A stretch of 64,000 nt of DNA, taken from positions 1,731,940 to 1,795,939 of the forward strand of contig OY282444.1 of assembly GCA_958296125.1 (NCBI GenBank). Reading direction: 5' to 3'. This document shows, piece after piece, positions 35,462 through 43,507 of this stretch. Below the pieces are notes generated by a model, which searched no databases, was not told the origin of the DNA, and worked only from the letters and a program-made list of their open reading frames with translations. Source of the stretch: an uncultured Poribacteria bacterium. GTDB taxonomy: Bacteria > Poribacteria > WGA-4E > PCPOR2b. Positions within the stretch are counted from its first letter, which is position 1, and every line of letters starts with the position of its first letter. Both the position numbers and the translations under genes were made by a program.

Positions 35462-35929
35462 CTAATTCAATTTATCAAGTTCGCTCAACACCTGATTCAC
35501 TGCAAGAGTGTTGTCCGGTGGTGCATCTTCAACATGCTTGAAAACGATATTGCCTTCCGCATCAATGATGATAACGCCGCGGTTCGTGATGCCGACCTCT
35601 TCAAGTGCCATCCCAAACTGCTTGGATACCGCAAGATTCATGTCGGCTAGGAGCGGGAACTTGACACCTCCAAGATGCTCGCTCCACGCTTTATGTGCAA
35701 ACGCTGAGTCACGGTTTATCGCTATAATTTCAGCATTTTTTGCTCGAATCTCATCAACCTTTTCATTAAAATCAGGAATCTGCACGGAGCAAACCGGCGA
35801 GAAGTCGAGCGGATAAAATATCACCACTAGATTCTTCCCTTTAAAGTTGTCCGAAGAGACCTCTGTATCCTTGGATCCAAGAACGCCTGTCAGTGTAAAA
35901 TTAGGTGCAGCACTTCCTACATCTGCCAT
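35462..35929 (-). CDS. Peroxiredoxin, AhpE/Bcp-like 1-Cys type
   Basis: A 155-residue thioredoxin-fold peroxidase. The peroxidatic Cys is in P-L-D-F-S-P-V-C-S, fitting P-x-x-x-(T/S)-x-x-C, and the supporting Arg follows in I-N-R-D-S. No second Cys is present, so it works by a 1-Cys mechanism using an external thiol. It reduces H2O2 and organic peroxides in the cytoplasm. The start has AAAGGAGG 7-8 bp upstream, and a terminator follows, so it is a single-gene unit. Confidence 0.93.
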   Translation of the reverse strand: MADVGSAAPNFTLTGVLGSKDTEVSSDNFKGKNLVVIFYPLDFSPVCSVQIPDFNEKVDEIRAKNAEIIAINRDSAFAHKAWSEHLGGVKFPLLADMNLAVSKQFGMALEEVGITNRGVIIIDAEGNIVFKHVEDAPPDNTLAVNQVLSELDKLN

Positions 35930-36225
35930 ATACGTAAACCTCCTTTAAGCATTTGATGCTGTGATTTGATAGTTAATAGAGTTATGTTTGCATTGCAAAG
36001 TCTATCACAAATTCATAGGTGTGTCAAATCGAATTTGTTGACAGCCCATGGATATGATATGTTGACATACTCTCCGCCCTGAAGGACGGAGACTCTTTTG
36101 ATTGCCCTTCAGTCGGAATTTGTGCTATCAACAAAAGAAGTGAAAGTTAAAACCAGCCTATGATGGGTCAGAATCACAGGCTAGGAACACTCCAATAATA
36201 CTATAAATACAAGGCTACGTTAAAC
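35930..36225. other. 296-bp region with IS200/IS605-like hairpin
   Basis: Apart from the peroxiredoxin leader, the region contains the hairpin at 36072-36091 described separately and nothing coding that I can support. Confidence 0.4.
36072..36091. mobile_element. Hairpin resembling an IS200/IS605-family end
   Basis: CTCCGCCC-TGAA-GGACGGAG forms an 8-bp stem with one mismatch and a 4-nt loop, preceded by TGACATACT and followed by ACTCTT. Subterminal hairpins of this sequence type mark ends of IS200/IS605 and IS1341-like elements. No transposase gene is nearby, so at most this is a scar or a single end. Confidence 0.4.
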
Positions 36226-37011
36226 CTAAATCGGATAATTTCGATTTGTATTAAGGTGTGTCCTCACTTGCACCAACATCTCCTCTTCAGAAATCGGATC
36301 CTCCCGCTCTGCAGCGTATTGCGCCTCCACCCACCGATGAATTTCCTCGATTGCCGGGTGGTTTTCGTTCACGGACGTTTGGCCTTTCCCCTCCAGATAG
36401 GCATTTATCCACAGCAGCACACCATATTTGCCAGAGGTTCGGGCAATGATAATATCGACCATTTCCGCTTTGTCTGCTTTCTCTTGTGGAAGTTTGCCTT
36501 CCCCCTCCACTTCCATGCCGGATACACTGGAGATAACCGCCTTGTCAATATAGGCATGTCTAAAAGCGTAATGATGAGGACGTGGGTTGTCAAATTCGGT
36601 ATATTTGCGGATATTAATCTGGCAACGGAAAACTACCGGTGCCTCCCCACGAGATTGTGCCAACTGAGCCGCTCGCCTACGGGCTTCGATCGATTTTCGA
36701 GTAAACCAGATTTTCTTCCCTGCTCTCCCACGTGCCTTGAACCCTTCTGTCATAATCGCCTTTGCCCTATCAAGCGTCGTGCCGTGCCAGACGGTGATGA
36801 CATTCTTAAACTCGGTATTCCATCCCACATTGACAAAACTGCGAATCCATTTGGGCTCAACGCCCTGGCGAACCGCAAACTCCTCCAACGTCAGGTCGGG
36901 GTTTTGCTCAATTTGCCTATTAAACTGTTCCGCCAACCATGCGAAGTCTTGATCTTCAAATCGCCGCTGATAATGACCTTTTTGTTTCTGATCTCTTCTC
37001 TTTTTCGCCAA
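36226..37011 (-). CDS. ADP-ribosyltransferase-fold-like protein
   Basis: A 261-residue protein if started at the TTG at 37011, which has GAGGGA 9 bp upstream; an ATG at 37062 would add 17 residues but lacks a site. The centre reads I-T-V-W-H-G-T-T-x-x-x-A-x-x-I-x-x-x-G-F, the H-G-T strand-helix of the ADP-ribosyltransferase/KptA superfamily. It is followed by K-I-W-F-T and a R-R-A-A-Q helix. No clear catalytic Glu motif is assigned. The N-terminal 60 residues are basic, with a helix-turn-like V-R-Q-G-V-E-P-K-W. It could modify protein or nucleic acid, or remove RNA 2'-phosphate. No antitoxin gene is evident. Confidence 0.55.
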   Translation of the reverse strand: MAKKRRDQKQKGHYQRRFEDQDFAWLAEQFNRQIEQNPDLTLEEFAVRQGVEPKWIRSFVNVGWNTEFKNVITVWHGTTLDRAKAIMTEGFKARGRAGKKIWFTRKSIEARRRAAQLAQSRGEAPVVFRCQINIRKYTEFDNPRPHHYAFRHAYIDKAVISSVSGMEVEGEGKLPQEKADKAEMVDIIIARTSGKYGVLLWINAYLEGKGQTSVNENHPAIEEIHRWVEAQYAAEREDPISEEEMLVQVRTHLNTNRNYPI

Positions 37012-37481
37012 CGTAAAATCTCCCTCATGACAAACACCAGGCATTTCCGGGGGAATAGACAATTGAGCAGCCCCTTCGCTTCGTCGCTGCCTCCACAGTC
37101 AACAAAATTGGCTTTCAATTCATTGAACAGGCGGCGACCACATAGAAGTTGCAAAAAGGCCAGGTCTGGAATTGCAGCGGCAAATTTCTCACTTTGTTCT
37201 TTTTATTTATAGTGGAAATTTACCGCTGAGATTTACCGGGCATTTGGAGATCTTTAATCTAAAATACAGTAGTAGAATACTTTACGGTTTCAATTTTTTA
37301 ATGCACACTCTGCGATATTCTTCAGTTTATTTTTGATTTGGCGTACTTTTCTATTTTCCAATTGAGTCAACGGTAGATTAGGAATTGAGTATTTGTTGGC
37401 ATCGGATGGGCACATTTGATATAATACTCGATGGGTGTGTTGCCTTACCCGAAGTCAAGTGAGTAGAGGAGAAAAATCGAA
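37012..37481. other. 470-bp divergent intergenic region
   Basis: AT-rich spacer between the minus-strand ART-like gene and the plus-strand RidA gene. It contains the RidA promoter (37396-37425) and no supported gene. A TTTACCGCTGAGATTTACCG near-direct repeat occurs around 37219-37240. Confidence 0.35.
37396..37425 (+). promoter_or_regulatory. Extended -10 promoter of the RidA-family gene
   Basis: TTGGCA (37396-37401) and TATAAT (37420-37425) are 18 bp apart, and TGA directly before the -10 gives the extended TGnTATAAT form. The gene starts 57 bp after the -10. Confidence 0.65.
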
Positions 37482-37895
37482 ATGGCAGATGGATTCAACG
37501 CACCGGGTGTCGTCAAGCCCTTTGGGATTTTTTCCAGTGCCGCATGGCAGCCGGAGGGCAAAGTCCTCCATATTTCTGGACATGTTGCACAGGATCCGGA
37601 CGGTCACACAGTCGGGGCGGGTGATATCCGTGCCCAGACCCGGCAAACGCTGGCAAACATTCAGGCAGTCCTATCGAGCGTCGGTGGAGAAATGTCGGAT
37701 ATCGCCAAGGTTACAGTCTTCGTAACCGATATGTCAACGCTTGCTGATATCCACGCAGTACGCTCTGAATTTTTCGATCCGCCGTATCCCGCCAGTACGT
37801 TGGTTGAGGTGAGCCGGTTGGTCAACCCTGAGTGGATGATTGAGATCGAGGCGGTGGCGGTGATTCCGTTTGACCGAGTCAAGCACCTCGTATAA
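37482..37895 (+). CDS. RidA/YjgF-family protein
   Basis: A 137-residue Rid-family protein. Typical blocks are L-H-I-S-G-H-V-A-Q-D-P-D-G, Q-T-R-Q-T-L-A-N-I-Q-A-V-L, V-T-V-F-V-T-D-M and the C-terminal P-A-S-T-L-V-E-V-S-R-L, I-E-I-E-A-V-A. The motif equivalent to the RidA catalytic Arg (normally in P-A-R-x-x) is S here (Y-P-A-S-T), so it may belong to a Rid subgroup without imine deaminase activity. It could act on enamine intermediates from the neighbouring PLP enzymes, by inference only. Confidence 0.88.
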   Translation: MADGFNAPGVVKPFGIFSSAAWQPEGKVLHISGHVAQDPDGHTVGAGDIRAQTRQTLANIQAVLSSVGGEMSDIAKVTVFVTDMSTLADIHAVRSEFFDPPYPASTLVEVSRLVNPEWMIEIEAVAVIPFDRVKHLV

Positions 37896-37999
37896 GATAA
37901 AAGTTCGCTCCGCGTCCCTATAGCAGTGCTACACTCGTCAGAATTACGCCAAATGCACCGTGTCGGGACATAGGGGTTGAGTATTAAGGAGAATGCTCC

Positions 38000-40192
38000 G
38001 TGAACACAGAGGATAGACAACCAAAAGTGAATCGAGTTGGGTCTACCGCCCAAAGGCTTGCAGAGAAGCCCTACGAAAAGCGCGTGTGCCGTATAGAATG
38101 CTATCCAAGTTGTGTACGACCAGAGGAGTCATATATTGGTCCATCGGTCGAAGAATGGGTAGATTTCATCAATGAAGTAGGTGTCGAAGTGCAGGTTGTT
38201 GATGGGGAAATTAACAGGGGCACCCCGCGCTTTCGCTCAAAGATGATTCCGCCGCACGCCAATGTTGACAATGATCGCCTGCCAAGATTCTTGGAACTGG
38301 CGCACCAACGGGGCATCCTTATCCTCAGCTACTATCCTGTTATATATACCAAGCCACTTAAACCGTTTCATCCGGAGTGGTTGATGCAGTTTCTGGACAA
38401 TGGCAGACCTGAGATCGAGAACCTGGGTTGGTTCTGTTTCAATTCGCCCTACCGGGACTGGTTGCCGGAATATCTCATTGAGTGGTTGGACAACCTTGAC
38501 CTCGATGGCTTCTACTTAGACGACACCAACTACGGATCCCACGAGGAACGACCCTTTCACCCCTCCTGCTGTTGTGGATACTGCGAAAAACTGTTTCGGA
38601 AAGAGACAGGGTTGGAACTCCCCCGGAAGGTTGACTTCGATTCTCTGGACTTCCGACACTTTGTCAACTGGCGTTATGAGAAGATGAAGGATTTTATGCA
38701 CCACATCTTCCGGCGGATCAGAGCGAAATATCCGGATGTTATCCTCGACATGAATTCATACATTCGACCGACCGCCGATTGGACAGACGGCCACCCGCTC
38801 AACTCATTTCATCTGGAAGACGTTGGTGGCTATTTTTTCGTGGAGACATTTCGGTCCCTACGAGAACCCAACTTTACAGCAAAGGTGTTGCGGTCAACCG
38901 GTACGCCCTTCGGTCTCTTCCGAAATGTCACTCAATCGCTACAGGGATTTGGTGGTGCACCTTATCCTGAAACGTTTTCACCCGCCATCGCTGGGCTTGC
39001 CGCCATTGCGAATGGCGGTGCACCGTGCGGGAATCCCTTCAGCGGGCCAACAATTCTCCATAAGGACGCGGTCAAGTCTGTCTTCAATGAATTCAAGAAA
39101 CGGGTCAATTATATCAAAGGCGATACGGTCAAATACATCGCACTCCACTACTCACAGCAGAACCGGGACTTTCGTCCGTCGGAGCTTCCCAAGAACATGG
39201 GGCAGACCTACTTCCACGAGATTGGGCAGAAAGACGCTTACGGTGCCTACGAGATATTGAATCGGTCACATCTGTTGTTCGACTTCGTTTTGGACGAGCA
39301 TCTGAACCATGAGACGCTGTCACAATATCGCTTGCTCTTTCTCTCAAACAGTGCCTGTCTGTCCAATGAACAGTGCGAAACTATCAGAAGATTTGTCTAT
39401 GAAGGCGGTACGCTCATCGCTAGCCATGAGACCTCCCTGCTGGACGAACTCGGACGAGAGCGGGGAAAATTTGCTCTCTCCGATGTATTGGGAGTGGAGT
39501 ACCGATGTCCACGCGGGGATACAAACGACCACCGTATCATATATGTCCCCCATGATGCGGAGTTGTCGCGCAAATTCGGCTATGTCATCTGCTTCTATGG
39601 TCAGGAATCTGCGGTATCTGTCCTACCGGATGCTGACCTCCACGTGCTTTGTACGCGAAGCTGTCTGGAAGGGGAACGCCCACTAAACGATTTCGACCCA
39701 AGAATGGATTACGATTCGTCCGAACCAGCTATCACAATGCACCATTTCGGGAAAGGCAAGGCGATTTACATCTGCGGCGATGTGGGTGGAGCGTACATGA
39801 ACAACCCTTACCCACCACTGAAACAACTCATCGCCAACTTGGTGAAGAGGACACCGCCACCTATCGAGTTTGAGATGCCGGAAGCCATTGAGGTTACCGC
39901 TGCCCATCGAAGTGTCAATGAACTGATGATTCATCTGCTCAACAACCCCACCCCACTACTGCCTTGGCGCATTGCGGATCGTGAGAAGCACGATGAGGAG
40001 ATGACCACTTTTTTCGCACTCCATGAGGTAAACCCCATCCACAACATTCGGGTTCATTTCAATGACTTTGCGGTGAAGGCAGCACATTTACCACTACAAG
40101 GGATAAATCTGGAGGTGTCAGAAGCCGCTGCGACGGTTGCGGTGCCAGCGGTAAGTCTCCACGAGGTACTTCTCGTGGAGTATCGGAATTGA
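38000..40192 (+). CDS. Glycosidase-like TIM barrel with beta-galactosidase trimerisation-like domain
   Basis: A 730-residue cytoplasmic protein with no signal peptide. The N-terminal 380 residues form a TIM barrel resembling GH42-related or fucosidase-like proteins, with D-G-F-Y-L-D-D-T-N-Y-G carrying adjacent acids on a strand end and a Cys cluster (C-C-C-G-Y-C) after it. Residues about 395-620 resemble the GH42 middle (GATase-like) domain: L-L-F-L-S-N-S-A-C-L-S then Y-E-G-G-T-L-I-A-S-H-E-T. A beta-sandwich closes the protein. The sugar substrate is unknown. The start is GTG at 38000 with AAGGAG upstream. Confidence 0.78.
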   Translation: MNTEDRQPKVNRVGSTAQRLAEKPYEKRVCRIECYPSCVRPEESYIGPSVEEWVDFINEVGVEVQVVDGEINRGTPRFRSKMIPPHANVDNDRLPRFLELAHQRGILILSYYPVIYTKPLKPFHPEWLMQFLDNGRPEIENLGWFCFNSPYRDWLPEYLIEWLDNLDLDGFYLDDTNYGSHEERPFHPSCCCGYCEKLFRKETGLELPRKVDFDSLDFRHFVNWRYEKMKDFMHHIFRRIRAKYPDVILDMNSYIRPTADWTDGHPLNSFHLEDVGGYFFVETFRSLREPNFTAKVLRSTGTPFGLFRNVTQSLQGFGGAPYPETFSPAIAGLAAIANGGAPCGNPFSGPTILHKDAVKSVFNEFKKRVNYIKGDTVKYIALHYSQQNRDFRPSELPKNMGQTYFHEIGQKDAYGAYEILNRSHLLFDFVLDEHLNHETLSQYRLLFLSNSACLSNEQCETIRRFVYEGGTLIASHETSLLDELGRERGKFALSDVLGVEYRCPRGDTNDHRIIYVPHDAELSRKFGYVICFYGQESAVSVLPDADLHVLCTRSCLEGERPLNDFDPRMDYDSSEPAITMHHFGKGKAIYICGDVGGAYMNNPYPPLKQLIANLVKRTPPPIEFEMPEAIEVTAAHRSVNELMIHLLNNPTPLLPWRIADREKHDEEMTTFFALHEVNPIHNIRVHFNDFAVKAAHLPLQGINLEVSEAAATVAVPAVSLHEVLLVEYRN

Positions 40193-40204
40193 ATCGGAGG
40201 GCTC

Positions 40205-40332
40205 ATGATGCCGTTTACACCAGATGTATACTATCCTGAACGAGGAAAAGATTGGAAGTGCAGAAAGCCGGGGGACGTGGGTATGGACGCTGACTCCCTC
40301 AATTGCTTTCACAGTAGCCAATCAGACGAGTT
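40205..40332 (+). pseudogene. N-terminal remnant of a beta-lactamase-family serine hydrolase
   Basis: Reading from 40205, the sequence gives Y-Y-P-E-R-G-K-D-W and K-P-G-D-V-G-M-D-A-D-S-L. This is the opening block of class C beta-lactamase-related serine hydrolases of this type of genome (K-D-W-E-x-R-x-P-E-E-x-G-M-D). Right after it, near 40297-40302, the reading frame shifts: the +1 frame continues A-F-T-V-A-N-Q-T, as expected for the family's next helix, then meets a stop. The catalytic S-x-x-K part is absent. The fragment now sits directly before, and in frame with, the methyltransferase gene. Confidence 0.55.
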
Positions 40333-40363
40333 AGCGGTGCTTCAAATTAAGAGGAGAAATGCA

Positions 40364-40981
40364 ATGCCACACGAATGGGATTCGCCCGAATATGTTCATC
40401 GGTGGATAGAAGATGGTGACAAAACAGACCCACAACGGGCAGAACAGATCACGGCACTCGTGGGTTTGATTCGATGCAGTTCTGAAGAATGTATTGAAGT
40501 GTTGGACCTCGGTGCGGGGTACGGGATTGTAACACGCGAGATTCTCACTGCTTATCCGAATGCACGGGTGGTGTGCCTCGATGGGTCATCAGAAATGCTC
40601 AAGCATGGGAAAGCGCGACTGGTAGATTGGCAGGATCAACTCAGTTTTGTTGTAACGAGTTTTGATTCTCCGAATTGGTTGGCAACCCTGCCAGCGAAAC
40701 GACAGTTTGATGCAGTGCTCTCATCGCGAGCCATTCACCACGTTGTTGATGACCGTAAGCAGGGGCTATACGCGGAAATCTTTCAGTTGCTGAAACCGGG
40801 TGGCTGCTTTGCTAACCATGATTTGGTCCGAAAACTCGATGACCCTGTGCGCGACATTGATAATCCATTTGGAACGGTTGAAGATCAGCTTGTTTGGCTT
40901 GAAAACATTGGGTTTATTGATGTGGAATGCTTTTGGCAGATGGAAGGTCGTGCCTTGTTTGGGGGATATAAGTCAGGATAG
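40364..40981 (+). CDS. Class I SAM-dependent methyltransferase
   Basis: A 205-residue enzyme with the Rossmann-type SAM site V-L-D-L-G-A-G-Y-G (motif I), V-V-C-L-D-G-S (motif II) and F-D-A-V-L-S-S-R-A-I-H-H (motif IV), close to UbiE/methyltransferase-25 proteins. I place the start at the ATG 40364 because GAGGAG lies 7 bp upstream and it matches the fold boundary. The in-frame 53 codons before it belong to a hydrolase remnant. The substrate is unknown. Confidence 0.85.
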   Translation: MPHEWDSPEYVHRWIEDGDKTDPQRAEQITALVGLIRCSSEECIEVLDLGAGYGIVTREILTAYPNARVVCLDGSSEMLKHGKARLVDWQDQLSFVVTSFDSPNWLATLPAKRQFDAVLSSRAIHHVVDDRKQGLYAEIFQLLKPGGCFANHDLVRKLDDPVRDIDNPFGTVEDQLVWLENIGFIDVECFWQMEGRALFGGYKSG

Positions 40982-41102
40982 TTAGTAAAGTTTTGATTTA
41001 CATCCGATCACCTCAAATTGCCCCATGATTCCCTGCACCTCTCATGTAATAGATGGAATGCGCTTTCGAGAGATCGCATGAGTTTTTAATCGGAGGAATA
41101 CT

Positions 41103-41579
41103 TTGGCGCAAAAAGTTCAGTTAGACCGTTTTAAGAATTATATGCTAATGGTTCACCGCAGCGTTGATTCGGAGCTATTCCGAAATCTATACGCTTCTGT
41201 TGACGGGGAAGATACAGATATCCTACGAGACGGAATACTTTCTTGTGCCTACTTCGTCTCATCGGTGCTTTTCCACTGTAAGCTGATAGATGACCTACAC
41301 ACGACCGTCAGGGGGCTAGAGGCGAATCTCCAACGGTCCGGTTGGAACGAGATAGAAGAACCGAAAGTTGGTAGTGTCCTAGTCTGGGAACCGACAGAAT
41401 TTCCTGATGGCAGTATTCGTAGACATGCGGGATTCTACATTGGCGACGCGGAAGCGATTAGCAATCGGACGGATCAGCGCGTACCCAGAGTTCACAGCAT
41501 GAATTTTGAAACAGAGGGAAAGTATCGTGCAGTTGAAGCCATTTATTGGCACGAGAATTTGGATGAAGCGGACAGCTAA
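41103..41579 (+). CDS. NlpC/P60-like cysteine peptidase fold protein
   Basis: A 158-residue soluble protein. C48 in I-L-S-C-A-Y-F-V-S-S-V-L fits the nucleophile-bearing helix of NlpC/P60-type papain-like folds, and R-H108-A-G-F-Y-I-G supplies the His strand. G-S-V-L-V-W-E between them is the usual G-D-L-V-x-F position. There is no signal peptide, so it acts inside the cell or is inactive on wall peptides. The start is TTG at 41103 with CGGAGG 5-6 bp upstream. The SDR gene follows 21 bp later. Confidence 0.72.
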   Translation: MAQKVQLDRFKNYMLMVHRSVDSELFRNLYASVDGEDTDILRDGILSCAYFVSSVLFHCKLIDDLHTTVRGLEANLQRSGWNEIEEPKVGSVLVWEPTEFPDGSIRRHAGFYIGDAEAISNRTDQRVPRVHSMNFETEGKYRAVEAIYWHENLDEADS

Positions 41580-41600
41580 CCACGTAATGGAGCGAAGCGA

Positions 41601-42392
41601 TTGGAAAACTACAAGAACAAGGTAGTCATCATCACCGGCGCATGCGGCGGCATCGGAAAGGCAATCACCGAAAAGTTCGCGGCTGCCGATGCGACATTAG
41701 CCCTTTGTGACATTCGCCAAGACGAACTCTCACACACCGTTGAAAAATGCCGACAGGCAGGGGCGACCGTCTATAACGATGCTATCGATGTTGCAGATGA
41801 AGCCCCAGTGCGTAGTTTCTGCGAAACAGTCGCCCAAACTTTCGGGACGATTGATTGCTTAATCAATACTGTCGGCATTGTCGATTGCCCGGGAGATGTC
41901 GAAGAACTCTCGCTGTCAATGTGGGATGAGACGCTCTCCATCAATCTTACTTCCGCTTTTCTGATGGCAAAGTACTCGGTGCCGCATATCAAACAACAGG
42001 GCGGTGCCATTCTCAACATCGCTTCGGTTTCAGGCTTGGCAAACCAAGAGAATGCGATGATCTATTCGGTGACGAAAGCTGGACTACTATCACTCACCCG
42101 GAGCGAGGCCATCGATTTGGCAAAATACGGTATCCGTGCCAATGCTATCTCGCCCGGATCAGTGGAAACGCCATTATTGGAGGCAGCGGTTGACCAAGCG
42201 GCGCAACTGTTTAGCCGTACCAGAGATGAGCAGTGGCAGGTCTGGCGCTCACAATACCCAACCCAACGTTTTACATCACCGCAAGAAATCGCAGAGCTGG
42301 CTCTGTTTTTGTGCAGCGGGAGAGCAACCAATATCACTGGCACTAACTTCGTTATTGATGGCGGGCTGACGGCACTGCTCCCGGAGCGATAG
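41601..42392 (+). CDS. Short-chain dehydrogenase/reductase
   Basis: A 263-residue classical SDR. T-G-A-C-G-G-I-G binds NAD(P), N-T-V-G-I-V replaces the common N-N-A-G, and the catalytic set is S (I-A-S-V-S), Y-S-V-T-K and the upstream N. The C-terminus has N-F-V-I-D-G-G, standard for FabG-like members. D37-like acid in L-C-D-I-R suggests NAD rather than NADP. The substrate is unknown. The TTG start has GGAG about 10 bp upstream. Confidence 0.93.
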   Translation: MENYKNKVVIITGACGGIGKAITEKFAAADATLALCDIRQDELSHTVEKCRQAGATVYNDAIDVADEAPVRSFCETVAQTFGTIDCLINTVGIVDCPGDVEELSLSMWDETLSINLTSAFLMAKYSVPHIKQQGGAILNIASVSGLANQENAMIYSVTKAGLLSLTRSEAIDLAKYGIRANAISPGSVETPLLEAAVDQAAQLFSRTRDEQWQVWRSQYPTQRFTSPQEIAELALFLCSGRATNITGTNFVIDGGLTALLPER

Positions 42393-42498
42393 CAATTGTC
42401 GTCAAGCAAAATGTCGCTTTTGATTGTGGGGCAGAGCACAAAACCCTGGTGAACTTTGCGGATAGTCTCTAGTAAGTGCGAGGGAGTAGATAAACAAC

Positions 42499-43404
42499 AT
42501 GGCTCAAGAGCGTGTGGTATACATCAATGGAGAAATAGTCCTAGAGAGCGAGGCGAAGGTGTCCTTCCGGGACCAGGGCTTTGTAACCGGGGATGCAGTC
42601 TTTGATGCGCCCCGCACTTTCGGCGGGGTGATATTCAAACTGACAGAGCATCTGGACCGGTTGTATAACTCGCTAAAATATATGCGCCTGGATCCGGAGA
42701 TTCCCCAGCACCAGATGACAGAATTGACCATGCAGGTGCTAGCGGCAAATCAGCCCCTGTTGGGAGCAAACGATGACTACTGGGTGATACAGCGGATTAG
42801 CAGAGGTGTCCCCACGGGAAGGGGCAAATATAAGCCAACGGTAATCATCGAGTGCAACCCTTTACCCTTCGCTGCAAGGGCACGGTATTACCGTGACGGC
42901 CTTAATGTCGTTATCCCTTCGATAAGACGAACGCCGCCTGAGTGCATGAGCCCTAGGGTTAAGGTGCACAATTACATCAACCTCATACTTGCCGATCAGG
43001 AAGTAAAGGCGCAGCACCCGGATGCCTTCTCTATCTTGCTGGACATCAACGGTAATATATCTGAAGGTCTTGGGAGCAACTTCTTCCTCGTCAAAAACGG
43101 GATAGTCGTCACACCAAGAGAGCAGTACGTTCTGGCAGGCATAAGCCGTGAGACTACCATTGAGCTCGCCCAAGGGTTGAACATTGAGGTGCATGAGGCA
43201 GACGTTGACCTCTATGATGCTTACACGGCGGATGAGGCCTTTGTGACCTCCACCAGCTTCTGCATCTGCCCTGTGTCTTCTGTCAACGGTTCAACCATTG
43301 GTGATGGCGGTGTGCCGGGCCCGGTTACCGACCGCCTCCAGAAAGCATATAGTGACCTTGTAGGGATAGACATCGTGGGACAGTACCTAACACGACTCGG
43401 TTGA
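42499..43404 (+). CDS. Class IV (branched-chain/ADC lyase-like) aminotransferase
   Basis: A 301-residue fold-type IV PLP enzyme. F-R-D-Q-G-F-V-T-G-D-A-V-F is the N-terminal signature, the PLP lysine lies in P-R-V-K-V-H-N-Y, E-G-L-G-S-N-F-F is the phosphate/Glu block and T-S-T-S-F-C-I-C-P-V the C-terminal loop. IlvE, D-amino acid transaminase and PabC share this fold. The sequence does not separate them. The base composition (GC-richer 5' half) differs slightly from its neighbours. Confidence 0.9.
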   Translation: MAQERVVYINGEIVLESEAKVSFRDQGFVTGDAVFDAPRTFGGVIFKLTEHLDRLYNSLKYMRLDPEIPQHQMTELTMQVLAANQPLLGANDDYWVIQRISRGVPTGRGKYKPTVIIECNPLPFAARARYYRDGLNVVIPSIRRTPPECMSPRVKVHNYINLILADQEVKAQHPDAFSILLDINGNISEGLGSNFFLVKNGIVVTPREQYVLAGISRETTIELAQGLNIEVHEADVDLYDAYTADEAFVTSTSFCICPVSSVNGSTIGDGGVPGPVTDRLQKAYSDLVGIDIVGQYLTRLG

Positions 43405-43507
43405 AAATATCCGGACGGTTGTCCGTCTGTTCATGGCTCATTGAGCCTAAAATGGTCAGGTGAGTTAACGGTATTTTCTTTGACTCAAAGCGATATGCAC
43501 TCGTATA

